Under the pieces are notes generated by a model. It had not been told where the DNA came from. It saw only the letters and a program-made list of their open reading frames with translations, and ran no database searches. A stretch of DNA of 64,000 bases from Phyllobacteriaceae bacterium (GTDB lineage: Bacteria; Pseudomonadota; Alphaproteobacteria; Rhizobiales; Rhizobiaceae), in assembly GCA_016711085.1 (NCBI GenBank), contig JADJTR010000012.1, positions 546,140 through 610,139 on the forward strand, in the 5' to 3' direction. Numbering within the stretch: position 1 is the first letter of the stretch; every line of letters starts with the position of its first letter. Below are positions 16,818 through 25,049 of this stretch, piece by piece. The translations under genes were made by a program, and so were the position numbers.

Positions 16818-17627
16818 CTATTGCGCGGTCCATCCGCCGTCGACGGGAATGGTCGCGCCGGTGATGTTGTGGGCTTGCCTGTGGCACAGGAAAACCGCCA
16901 GTTCGCCGATTTCGGATGGATCCGACATGCGCAGCGACGGCTGCTTCTCCGACAACAGGCTGGCGATTCCGGCGTCGCGATCACCACCGGTGATGATTGC
17001 CCGCGCCTCGATTTGCGGTTCGATCAGGCTCGTCTCGGTCCAGCCCGGGCCGATGGCGTTGACGGTGACGCCGCCGGTCGCCCGCGATCCGGCCGACGCA
17101 TATTCGAGCGCGGCGACCCGCGTCAGGCCGACGAGGCCGAATTTCGACGCGACATAGGGACCTTTGTCCTTCGAGGCGACGAGGCCGTGCACTGAGGCGA
17201 TGTTGACGACCCGGCCATAGCCGCGCGCCGCCATCGCCGGCAGCGCCAGCCGCATCGTATGGAACGCGGCGGTCAGATTGACGGCGATGATGGCGTCCCA
17301 GAGGTCCGCCGTCACCTCGGCGAGCGGCGCGGTCTTCTGCATTCCGGCGTTGTTGACGAGGATGTCGAGCGGGCCCCAGGCCTGCGCCTGCGCCATCATG
17401 GTCTCGATCGCAGCCACATCGCGCAAATCGGCGTCGAAGAAGCGCGCATCCGGCGCGCCAGCGGCGCGGACCTCCGCCAACGCGGCCTCGATCTGCCCCG
17501 CTGTGGCCAATCCATGCACGCCGATGCGGGCCCCGGCGGCGGCGAGGCACTTGGCGATCGACAATCCGATGCCCTGCACCGATCCGGTGACCAGCGCCGT
17601 GCGCTCTTTCAGGTGTTTGATGGTCAT
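16818..17627 (-). CDS. SDR oxidoreductase, 3-hydroxybutyrate-dehydrogenase-like
   Basis: A 269-aa classical SDR with cofactor motif VTGSVQGIG near residues 14-22, VNNAGMQ, catalytic Ser in VNIASVHG and the YVASK Tyr/Lys pair, ending GGWTAQ. The layout resembles D-3-hydroxybutyrate dehydrogenases. ATG 17627 overlaps the ligase stop by 4 bases. In this operon it may oxidise a hydroxyacyl intermediate; the true substrate is unknown. Confidence 0.88.
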   Translation of the reverse strand: MTIKHLKERTALVTGSVQGIGLSIAKCLAAAGARIGVHGLATAGQIEAALAEVRAAGAPDARFFDADLRDVAAIETMMAQAQAWGPLDILVNNAGMQKTAPLAEVTADLWDAIIAVNLTAAFHTMRLALPAMAARGYGRVVNIASVHGLVASKDKGPYVASKFGLVGLTRVAALEYASAGSRATGGVTVNAIGPGWTETSLIEPQIEARAIITGGDRDAGIASLLSEKQPSLRMSDPSEIGELAVFLCHRQAHNITGATIPVDGGWTAQ

Positions 17628-19162
17628 GACGTTTTCTCCAACGCCGCGGCCAGCGCCCGCAATTCGGTCTTCAGCACCTTGCCGTAATTGTTCTTGGGCA
17701 GCGCCTCGACGAAGCGGTAGGCCTTCGGCCGCTTGAAGCGTGCGATGTGGTCGAGGCAATGACGGTCGAGTTCGCCAACGCCGGGCGCCATGTCAGGCGC
17801 GGCGACGACAAAAGCGACGACGTTTTCGCCCCACTCGGGGTCGGGCGCGCCGACGACGGAGACCTCGCGCACGCCGGGATGCAGCAACAGCGCCTCCTCC
17901 ACCTCGCGCGGGTAAATGTTGGTCCCGCCCGAAATGATCACGTCTTTCGACCGGTCCTTGAGCGTCAGGAAGCCGTCGGCGTCGAGCGCGCCCATGTCTC
18001 CAGTCATGAGCCAGCCATCGCGGATCGCCGCCGTCGTCGCCTCGTCGTTGCGCCAGTAGCCGGCCATGACCGGCGCGCCGCGCACAGTGATTTCGCCGGT
18101 TTCGCCGGCAGGCAGTGCCCGTCCCTCGGCGTCGACGATCCTCACCTCGACGCAAGACTGCGCGATTCCGACCGAGGACAGCCTCTCGCGCCAGCGCGGA
18201 TGGTTCCGGTCGGCGACGAGTTCCTTGGGCAGGGCCGTGATCGTCATCGGGCTCTCGCCCTGGCCATAGATCTGGCAAAAGCGCGGCCCGAGCGCGCCAA
18301 CCGCCTCGACAATGTCGGCGAGATACATCGGCCCGCCGCCATAGACGATGGTGCGGATGCCGTCGCCCGCCTCGCCCGTCGCCCTGGCGTGGTCGACAAG
18401 CCGTCGCACCATGGTCGGCGCAGCGAACATGTGGATGTCGCCGAGTTCGCGGGCGAGATCGAAAATTTCGGCTGGTTCGAAACCTCCCGACAGGGGTGCG
18501 ACGTGGCGAGCCGCCTTCATCACGTGCTGCACGCAGTAGAGCCCGGCCCCGTGGCTCATCGGCGCGGCGTAGAGCGCCGCATCGGTTTGGCGCACCTCGT
18601 CGACATCGACGAAATAGGAAAAAGCCATGGCGTGGATGTTGCCGTGGGTGATCATCACGCCCTTCGGCCGGCCTGTGGTGCCGGAGGTGTAGAAGAGCCA
18701 GGCGAGATCGTCGCGCTCTCGCAACTCCGGCGCACCTAGTGGTTCGCCCGATCGAAGGTTGGCGAATTCGGGCGAATGAAGATCGATAACCGTTCGGCAA
18801 TCCGCCGGCAGCAAAGACGTCAGTCCATCACCGGGATCGGCGGTCACGAAAGCCAGTTTCGCGCCGGCGTTGTCGATGATCCACGCCGCCTCGCGCGCAT
18901 GCAGTTTGGCGTTGACCGGTACGACCGCCGCGCCTGCAAACCATATGCCCCACAATGCTTCGAGATATTCGGTCGAGTTCCCAGCGAACAGGGCCACCCG
19001 ATCTCCGGGCGCGATGCCGTGACGCTCTGCCAAAGCCCGCCCGATTGTTGCGGCGCGCTGGCCGAATTCGCGGTAATCGGCAACCTGTTCGACGCCGCTC
19101 AGAAGCGCCGGATTGTCGGGGTGCAGCGCGGCGGCGCGCGCCAGCCAGACGGACAGGTTCAT
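17624..19162 (-). CDS. AMP-dependent acyl-CoA ligase
   Basis: A 512-aa adenylate-forming enzyme. P-loop-like LFYTSGTTGRPKGVMITHG is near residues 155-175, then GQGESPMTI, LMTGDMGALDADGFLTLKDR, and NNYGKVLKTEL with the C-terminal catalytic Lys. It activates a carboxylic acid to its CoA ester in the cytoplasm. As first gene of the operon with a LivJGFHM-type importer it suggests uptake and CoA activation of a carboxylate. Substrate identity is open. Confidence 0.92.
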   Translation of the reverse strand: MNLSVWLARAAALHPDNPALLSGVEQVADYREFGQRAATIGRALAERHGIAPGDRVALFAGNSTEYLEALWGIWFAGAAVVPVNAKLHAREAAWIIDNAGAKLAFVTADPGDGLTSLLPADCRTVIDLHSPEFANLRSGEPLGAPELRERDDLAWLFYTSGTTGRPKGVMITHGNIHAMAFSYFVDVDEVRQTDAALYAAPMSHGAGLYCVQHVMKAARHVAPLSGGFEPAEIFDLARELGDIHMFAAPTMVRRLVDHARATGEAGDGIRTIVYGGGPMYLADIVEAVGALGPRFCQIYGQGESPMTITALPKELVADRNHPRWRERLSSVGIAQSCVEVRIVDAEGRALPAGETGEITVRGAPVMAGYWRNDEATTAAIRDGWLMTGDMGALDADGFLTLKDRSKDVIISGGTNIYPREVEEALLLHPGVREVSVVGAPDPEWGENVVAFVVAAPDMAPGVGELDRHCLDHIARFKRPKAYRFVEALPKNNYGKVLKTELRALAAALEKTS

Positions 19163-19233
19163 CTTTCCTCCCTGCCGCGCCGACGTCGGTTTTCCGGCTT
19201 GTTGCCGGCGGCGGCCAGTTCGCTACTATCCCC

Positions 19234-19251
19234 GTGTCGGAAATCGCCGAC
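19234..19251. promoter_or_regulatory. Inverted repeat upstream of the PAS-LuxR gene
   Basis: TGTCGG and CCGACA flank a 6-base spacer in the 107-base divergent intergenic region. A second palindrome, CCGACGTCGG, lies at 19180-19189. Both are candidate binding sites for the adjacent LuxR-type regulator, placed between the two divergent starts. Confidence 0.4.
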
Positions 19252-19269
19252 AATAGCGTAGAAACACGA

Positions 19270-19838
19270 ATGGCCGCATCGCAAAACCACGCAGACCTTG
19301 ACCTCATCGCCTACCAGATGGCGCCGATCGGCATTGTTTTGACCGAGAACCGCATCATCCGCGCCTGCAATCCGGAATTCGCGGCGATGTTCGGTTTCGA
19401 ACGCGCCGCGCTCATCGATCAATCCTTCGCCATTCTCTATCCGACCTTCGAGGAGTTCGTCCGTATCCGCGAGGTCGGCGTGAAGTCGTTGCGCGAAACC
19501 GGCCGCTATTCGGACGAGCGCATCATGGCGCGCGCCGACGGCTCGTTGTTCTGGTGCCGGGTGCGCGGCCGAACGTTGGCGATCGAAGGCGACCCGTTGG
19601 CGAAGGCCGTCTGGAGCTTTGCCGACCTGTCGTCGGCCCGGCCCGTGGCGCAATTGTCGACCCGAGAGCGCAGGTCGTCATGCACCTTGGCGAAGGTCGC
19701 ACCTCGAAGGAAATCGCCCGGTTGCTGACCATTTCGCCGCGGACCGTCGAGGCCTACCGCGCCAAGCTGCTGCGCAAGTTTTCGGCCGGCAATGTCGCCG
19801 AATTGCTCGCCCATCTCGGCGGCATGCCGGTCGGGTAG
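19270..19838 (+). CDS. PAS-LuxR transcriptional regulator (one frameshift)
   Basis: The N-terminal part is a PAS domain (YQMAPIGIVLTENRIIRACN, MFGFERAALIDQSFAILYP, ARADGSLFWCRVRGR). The C-terminal part is a LuxR helix-turn-helix: GRTSKEIARLLTISPRTVEA, then RAKLLRKFSAGN. The two lie in different frames. At about 19670 one base is missing from what should read LSTREREVVMHL. With that base restored the protein is about 189 aa, normal for single-PAS LuxR regulators. It faces the ligase-SDR-ABC operon and probably controls it in response to a ligand sensed by PAS. Confidence 0.8.
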
Positions 19839-20465
19839 ATTTTCTCGGGTTCTGACGGAAACCCATTCGGCGTCGGGCCAGGAAAAGTTCCAAGTCGTGA
19901 ACCGGCAAAAAAAGTGCCGGCCGAGGACGCAAATCGCCGTTCAACGCACCGTGCGCTCAGAATTTGGCCTTCAGCCGAGCGGACAGGAATAAATTGTACT
20001 GCCGGAAGGAATTGCTTCCGAATGCGTGAACTGGGCCTCGTTTCGACCGGACAGTCGGCATGACGCAGGAGGCATGATGCTATCCTCAGACGCGAGCTTG
20101 TGGCCAAAGATTATCGGCCGATTGAGCTGATTGCCGGTGCGGCGCGCCGCCGACGCTGGACGGCCGAACAGAGGCCGCAGATCATCGAGGAAAACTCCCT
20201 GCCGGGCGTGACAAAGGCTTCGGATGTTCGGCGATAGCCGCTCCGCCCGGAAGCGTTGAGCTCGTCTCGGCGTACGAGCCGGAAGGCGCGCCTTCGCCTC
20301 GACCGGCCAATCGATGCCGGTGCGAACAAGGTCGGAAAGCTGGCCGCCGATCAAGGGTGCTTTGTGCTCGCCCAATGAGGCGAGCCTCGAACATCTCTTC
20401 GGCCCGGTCGAAGGCGATGAAGAGGGTCGGACTGCGCCATCAGCGCGGGCATCGACCGCCTGGTG
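19839..20465. other. Intergenic region with an IS66 fragment
   Basis: This stretch of about 630 bases lies between the end of the PAS-LuxR gene and the end of the Gfo/Idh gene. Apart from the IS66-type fragment at 20100-20240 I see no gene, and no clear terminator. Confidence 0.5.
20100..20240 (+). mobile_element. Remnant of an IS66-type OrfA
   Basis: One plus-strand frame reads PIELIAGAARRRRWTAEQRP, then QIIEENSLPGVTKASDVRR and a stop. This is the N-terminal pattern of IS66 OrfA (RRRRWSxEEKxxIVxES...). It breaks off before the rest of the helix-turn-helix, and no TnpB or TnpC is present. It is an old insertion scar. Confidence 0.6.
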
Positions 20466-21578
20466 TCAGGGCAGGGCGAATTCGCGAACGAGTTCGACGG
20501 CGCGGCCCTCGCGCGCCGAACGATGCGCGGCCAGGCCGATGACGACCGCCCACCATCCGTCGTCCAGCGAGACCTCGATTTCTCCGCGACCGCGGACGGC
20601 GTCGATGAATTTGCGGTGCTCGAAAAAGGTCGAACCATTGTGGTCGCCGGCGGAAAGAAGGACCGGATCGACCGGGATATGAACGGTGCGGGCCCCGGCC
20701 GGTTGGCGGGGGCTGACGATCACCTGCGGCACCGGCGGCGGGCCAAGATGGGCCGGCCAGAACCGGCCCGGCCCGGGCACGAGGCATTCGATCTTGCCGG
20801 CTTCACCGACGGCAGAGATTTCTTCCTGATATCGGCTGCCTTCGGCGAACATGCACAATTCCAGCATGGCGCGCGCGCCGCCGGCGAATTCGACAAGCAC
20901 ATAGCCGTGGTCCCAGATATCGGGCGTCTCCCCGCCCGGACGTTCATCGCGATGGTTCACCGCCTGGCCGCCGCTCGCCATGACGCGAACCGGGTCCGCG
21001 CGCAGGATCAGGCGCATCAGGTCGAAGAAATGGCAGCACTTTTCGACGAAAGTGCCGCCGGTGTGGCGATCGAACCGGTTCCAGTCGCCGACCTTGGAGA
21101 GAAAAGGATATCGGTGCTCGCGGATGGTCAGCATGCGTATTCCGCCGGTCGCATCCGCCGCGTCGGCGATGAATTTGGCGACCGGCGGCATGTAACGGTA
21201 TTCCATCGCGACCCAGATCAAAGGGAGCCGTTGACGCAAGGCGGCGATGCGCGCTTCGTCGGCCGGATCGGTGAAGAGCGGCTTTTCGACGAGAACCGGC
21301 AGCGGACGCGTCGCGGCGATTTCCTCCAGCTGTTCGACATGGCGAAAATTCGGGCTGGCGACAAGGATGCAGTCGATATCGGCGCCGCTGAGAAGCTCGG
21401 CAATCGAGGTGGCCGGCCGCGCTTGCGGGGCAAGCGCCAGCGCCGCCGCCATCATGCCCGGATCGGGCTCGACAATGGCCGCGACATGGGCATCCGGCAA
21501 CAGGTTGATGTTGCGGATGTGCTCCTGGCCCATCATGCCGCAGCCGATGATGCCGTAACCCAATGATGCCCTGTCCAA
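20466..21578 (-). CDS. Gfo/Idh/MocA-family oxidoreductase
   Basis: A 370-aa protein with the Rossmann motif GYGIIGCGMMGQEHI at residues 8-22, VLVEKP (family EKP motif) and a C-terminal beta-sheet domain with DNWNRFDRHTGG-like and HFFDLMR segments. Family members oxidise or reduce sugars and inositols with NAD(P). The only in-frame start here is TTG 21578. It lies 18 bases after the GntR gene and is co-transcribed with it. With the monooxygenase unit across the promoter it suggests sugar catabolism. Confidence 0.88.
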   Translation of the reverse strand: MDRASLGYGIIGCGMMGQEHIRNINLLPDAHVAAIVEPDPGMMAAALALAPQARPATSIAELLSGADIDCILVASPNFRHVEQLEEIAATRPLPVLVEKPLFTDPADEARIAALRQRLPLIWVAMEYRYMPPVAKFIADAADATGGIRMLTIREHRYPFLSKVGDWNRFDRHTGGTFVEKCCHFFDLMRLILRADPVRVMASGGQAVNHRDERPGGETPDIWDHGYVLVEFAGGARAMLELCMFAEGSRYQEEISAVGEAGKIECLVPGPGRFWPAHLGPPPVPQVIVSPRQPAGARTVHIPVDPVLLSAGDHNGSTFFEHRKFIDAVRGRGEIEVSLDDGWWAVVIGLAAHRSAREGRAVELVREFALP

Positions 21579-21596
21579 TGTCCCGTCCCTTCCTGT

Positions 21597-22337
21597 TCAG
21601 CGAAATCGCGAGACGTACCGGGCGACCGCCGGATCGAACCAGTTGCGCGAGTATTCGACGCTGGCGCCGTCGCCGGCATAGGCGAGGCGCTCGATGAAAC
21701 CGACCGGGCTGCCCCCGACCGGTGCGAATTCGGGCGGCCGCCACTCCGGCGCGGTCGCGACCGAGACACGGTCCTCAACCCTCGTGACCGAGAAGCCCAG
21801 GGCCAGCCGGTAGTGCAGGTAAAGCGATTCCGAAAGATCCTGCTTGCGCAGCGCTTCGGCGCGACCGCCATCGAGCCAGATTTCCTCGACCGCAGCGGGA
21901 AGGCCGTCGAGGCGGCGCAGCCGGCGAATGCGGTGGGCGCGTTCCGACAAGCCGAACTCAGGTAATTCCGCCGGCTTGCCCATCGTGTCGACCGACAGGA
22001 TATCGGCAGTCGGCAAGCCGCCGCCGCCTATCCGCTCGAGGCGGAATAAGGCGTAGATGCCGGCCATTTCGGCTTTGGCCCTGACATAGTTTCCCGATCC
22101 CTGGATGCGTTCGAGCAAGCCCTTCCGCGTCAGTTCGGCAAGCGCGCGCCTCAACGTGCCGACCGCGATGCCGAGGCCGGCCGCCATGTCGCGCTCGGGC
22201 GGCAGCCTCACGCCATCGGCGAGGCGGCCGGCCCCGATTTCGCGGATCAGCATTTCGCTGATCTGCATGTGGACGGGAAGCGGACCCCGCACCTGCGTCG
22301 ACCTGTGGCCCGGTTCGGCTCTTCGAAATGATGTCAT
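21597..22337 (-). CDS. GntR-family regulator (HutC/UTRA type)
   Basis: A 246-aa regulator. The winged helix-turn-helix is LPVHMQISEMLIREIGAGRL, then LPPERDMAAGLGIAVGTLRR and RIQGSGNYVR. The C-terminal UTRA effector domain follows (YLHYRLALGFSVTRVEDRVS...). ATG 22337 is preferred over an in-frame start at 22370, because the longer form would place a perfect palindrome (22367-22386) inside the coding region. It probably represses itself with the Gfo/Idh gene and the divergent monooxygenase genes until a sugar-like effector binds. Confidence 0.88.
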   Translation of the reverse strand: MTSFRRAEPGHRSTQVRGPLPVHMQISEMLIREIGAGRLADGVRLPPERDMAAGLGIAVGTLRRALAELTRKGLLERIQGSGNYVRAKAEMAGIYALFRLERIGGGGLPTADILSVDTMGKPAELPEFGLSERAHRIRRLRRLDGLPAAVEEIWLDGGRAEALRKQDLSESLYLHYRLALGFSVTRVEDRVSVATAPEWRPPEFAPVGGSPVGFIERLAYAGDGASVEYSRNWFDPAVARYVSRFR

Positions 22338-22366
22338 GGCGGGGGCGGGGCGAAAAAATTGATACA

Positions 22367-22386
22367 GCATTGATCTACATCAATGC
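22367..22386. promoter_or_regulatory. Perfect 8+8 palindrome, probable GntR operator
   Basis: GCATTGAT and ATCAATGC are exact inverted copies around CTAC. The site lies 30 bases before the GntR start and upstream of the monooxygenase gene, in the shared promoter. Size and symmetry fit a dimeric GntR-family operator. Confidence 0.65.
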
Positions 22387-22423
22387 GGATGTTACGCAAG
22401 CACAAATCCGGCGGCGCCGCCAA

Positions 22424-23611
22424 ATGGGCACGGATCGCCGGGGAGGAGTGAAATTGACGGTCGTTCCCATCACCTCGCCGGATCTCGATGCATCCGAAAT
22501 CTCCTGGTTCGCGGCGCTGTGCGCCGACGACTACCGCTATCTCGGCGTGCCCGACGGATCGCTGCGGTCGAGTTGGGCGCATTGTTCGTCCATCGTGAAA
22601 TTGTCGGAGGAGCTCGGGTTCCGCAACATCCTGTGCCCCTCGTCCTACCAGGTCGGCCAGGACACGCTGAGCTTCGTCGCCGGTTGCGCGCCGCTGACCT
22701 CGACGATCAACATGCTGGCGGCGGTGCGATGCGGGGAAATGCAGCCGATCATGTTGGCGCGCACCATCGCCACGCTCGATCACATGCTGGAAGGCCGGCT
22801 GACGGTCAACATCATCTCATCCGATTTTCCGGGCCAGACCGAGGATAGCGCCTATCGTTACCGGCGTTCGCGAGAGGTTGTGCAGATCCTGCGGCAGGCA
22901 TGGACGCGGGACGAATTCGACCATGACGGCGAGATCTACCGCTTCAAGGGCCTGTCGACCGCTGCGGCCAAACCCTACCAGCAAAACGGCGGACCGCTGC
23001 TCTATTTCGGCGGCTATTCGCCAGACGCGCTGGAGCTCTGCGGCGAGCATTGCGACGTTTATCTGATGTGGCCGCAAACCCGGGAAGCCCTCGCCGGGCG
23101 GATGCGCGCGGTCCATGCGCGCGCCGCGGCGCACGGGCGCACGCTCGATTATGGCCTCAGGGTCCACATGATCGTGCGGGACACCGAGGCGGAAGCGCGC
23201 GAATACGCCCGCGAACTGGTGTCCAAACTCGACGACGAGCAAGGCAGGGCAATTCGCGAGCGCGCCCTCGACGCCCGCTCGCTTGGCGTTTCGCACCAGG
23301 CCCGCAATCGCGATCTCGCCGATGACGAGGGTTATGTCGAACCGCATCTGTGGACAGGGATCGGACGGGCCCGCTCAGGCTGCGGAGCGGCGCTGGTCGG
23401 CTCGACCGATCAGGTCCTCTCGGAAATCGACGCCTACCGCAAAATGGGCATTCGCGCTTTCATCTTTTCCGGCTATCCGCACCTCGACGAATGCCGGCAT
23501 TTCGGCACGAAAGTGCTGCCGCGCTTGCAAACCTGCTCGCTGCCGCAGGCCTACGGGCGCGTTCCGGCGACAATGCCGGCAACGCCGCTCGGCGTCGGGG
23601 AGCGTCGCTGA
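22424..23611 (+). CDS. LLM-class flavin-dependent monooxygenase, SsuD-like
   Basis: About 395 aa from ATG 22424 (GTG 22448 is an alternative). It aligns by eye with alkanesulfonate monooxygenase SsuD: DDYRYLGVPDG, SSYQVGQDTLSFVAG, ARTIATLDHMLEGRLTVNII, LLYFGGYSPDALELCGEHCD, GLRVHMIVRDTEAEA and LWTGIGRARSGCGAALVG near the C-terminus. Such enzymes use FMNH2 and oxygen to cleave C-S bonds of sulfonates, giving sulfite and an aldehyde. A flavin reductase and an aldo/keto reductase follow immediately with overlapping starts. A sulfonated sugar or alkanesulfonate substrate is inferred. Confidence 0.88.
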   Translation: MGTDRRGGVKLTVVPITSPDLDASEISWFAALCADDYRYLGVPDGSLRSSWAHCSSIVKLSEELGFRNILCPSSYQVGQDTLSFVAGCAPLTSTINMLAAVRCGEMQPIMLARTIATLDHMLEGRLTVNIISSDFPGQTEDSAYRYRRSREVVQILRQAWTRDEFDHDGEIYRFKGLSTAAAKPYQQNGGPLLYFGGYSPDALELCGEHCDVYLMWPQTREALAGRMRAVHARAAAHGRTLDYGLRVHMIVRDTEAEAREYARELVSKLDDEQGRAIRERALDARSLGVSHQARNRDLADDEGYVEPHLWTGIGRARSGCGAALVGSTDQVLSEIDAYRKMGIRAFIFSGYPHLDECRHFGTKVLPRLQTCSLPQAYGRVPATMPATPLGVGERR

Positions 23612-24504
23612 TGCAGCGCGTGGTGCTTACGCCGGAGGTTACGCTGTCGCGCATCGTCTACGGCATGTGGCGGCTCGGCGACGACAGCGACGTCTCCCCC
23701 GGACACGTCCAGGCCAAAATCGAAACCTGTCTGGCCCGGGGAATCACGTCGCTGGATCAGGCCGACATCTATGGCGGCTACGCCGCCGAGGCGCTGCTCG
23801 GCGATTGCCTCAAGGCGGCGCCGCATCTGCGCGACAGGATCGAGATCGTCACCAAATGCGGCATCGTCGCCCCGGTCGGCCGCTATGCGGACCGGCGGGT
23901 CAAACACTACGATACCTCCGCCGCCCATATCGGTCGCTCGATCGATCATTCATTGCGGGCGATGGGCACGGACCGGATCGATTTGCTGCTCATCCACCGT
24001 CCCGATCCGTTGATGGACCCCCGGGAAACCGGGCCCGCGCTCGACCGCGCCGTGGCGTCGGGCAAGGTGCGGGCGGTCGGCGTATCCAATTTCCGGCCGC
24101 ATGACTTTACGCTTCTCCAGTCCGCCATGACGACGCCATTGGCGACCAACCAGATCGAGTTGTCGCTGTTGGCACGGGAGCCTTTCGTCAATGGCGACCT
24201 GGCGTTTCTCCAGGAACGCCGCATCACCCCGATGGCGTGGTCGCCGCTTGGCGGCGGCAGCCTGTTTTCGGGCGGATATCCGCACCTTGTGGCGCGCCTC
24301 GCCGCGCTTGGCCTTGAGGCGGGCGTCGACGCCGCCGCCATCGTGATCGCCTGGCTGCTGCACCATCCGGCCGGCATCTTGCCGGTGATGGGAACAAATG
24401 CCCTTGATCGCATCGCGACGCTTGCCGACGCTCTCACCGCAGCGATGGATCGGCAAACATGGTTCGAACTCTATTCCCTGGCGGCAGGGCGCGAGGTGCC
24501 GTGA
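23611..24504 (+). CDS. Aldo/keto reductase (YdhF-like)
   Basis: A 297-aa AKR with SRIVYGMWRLGDDSDVSP, LDQADIYGGYAAEALLGDCL (catalytic Asp and Tyr), KCGIVAP with the Lys, LLLIHRPDPLMDPRETGPAL and VGVSNFRPHDFTLLQ. It closely resembles E. coli YdhF in these segments. The ATG overlaps the monooxygenase stop (TGATG). It could reduce the aldehyde left after desulfonation, the role of the AKR in oxidative sulfoquinovose pathways; that link is inferred from neighbours only. Confidence 0.9.
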   Translation: MQRVVLTPEVTLSRIVYGMWRLGDDSDVSPGHVQAKIETCLARGITSLDQADIYGGYAAEALLGDCLKAAPHLRDRIEIVTKCGIVAPVGRYADRRVKHYDTSAAHIGRSIDHSLRAMGTDRIDLLLIHRPDPLMDPRETGPALDRAVASGKVRAVGVSNFRPHDFTLLQSAMTTPLATNQIELSLLAREPFVNGDLAFLQERRITPMAWSPLGGGSLFSGGYPHLVARLAALGLEAGVDAAAIVIAWLLHHPAGILPVMGTNALDRIATLADALTAAMDRQTWFELYSLAAGREVP

Positions 24505-25049
24505 TGCTCGATTCCGCCAGCGAAAACGAGGACTTCCAAGATGCGCGTTGCGAAAGTGACCAGTCGCCGCCGGGCTACGATTCTACGACGCTGCGCCGCG
24601 CTTTCGGACGTTTTGCGACGGGCGTGACGATCGTCACCACGCAAACCGAAGCCGGGCCGCTGGCCATGACGGCAAACAGTTTTTCATCCGTTTCGCTCGA
24701 TCCGCCACTGGTGATCTGGGCCGTGGGACGTCATTCGCGCCGCTTCGACGCCTTTGCGCGCGGCCGTTTCCAGGCCATCCATGTGCTTGCCGACGATCAG
24801 CTCGACCTGTGCTGGCGGTTCAGCCGCACGGGTACGGATTTTTCCGGACTTGACCTGCGCAACAATGCCGAGGGCGCGCCGCTCCTGCCATCGGCGCTTG
24901 CGCGGTTCGAATGCGAGATCGTTAATCGGGTCAATGGCGGCGACCACCTCGTGTTGCTCGGCCGCATCATGCGCCTTACCGTCGCCGAGGGAGAGCCGCT
25001 GGTGTTCGCCGCCGGCCGCTACGGACGATTGGCGGCGGCCGGACCATGA
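24504..25049 (+). CDS. Flavin reductase domain protein (FMN reductase of a two-component monooxygenase)
   Basis: A 181-aa protein of the flavin_reductase-like family: LRRAFGRFATGVTIVTT near residues 30-46, AMTANSFSSVSLDPPLVIWA, FAIHVL-like strand and NGGDHLVLLGRIMRL. It supplies reduced FMN to a partner oxygenase. ATG 24504 overlaps the aldo/keto reductase stop by one base, and the SsuD-like enzyme two genes upstream is the obvious partner. Its 3' end overlaps the convergent LacI gene by 31 bases. Confidence 0.88.
   Translation: MLDSASENEDFQDARCESDQSPPGYDSTTLRRAFGRFATGVTIVTTQTEAGPLAMTANSFSSVSLDPPLVIWAVGRHSRRFDAFARGRFQAIHVLADDQLDLCWRFSRTGTDFSGLDLRNNAEGAPLLPSALARFECEIVNRVNGGDHLVLLGRIMRLTVAEGEPLVFAAGRYGRLAAAGP

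Noticed and set aside
10750..20240. Composite transposon carrying the ligase-ABC operon
   Set aside because: The flanking IS fragments belong to different families and have no visible terminal repeats.
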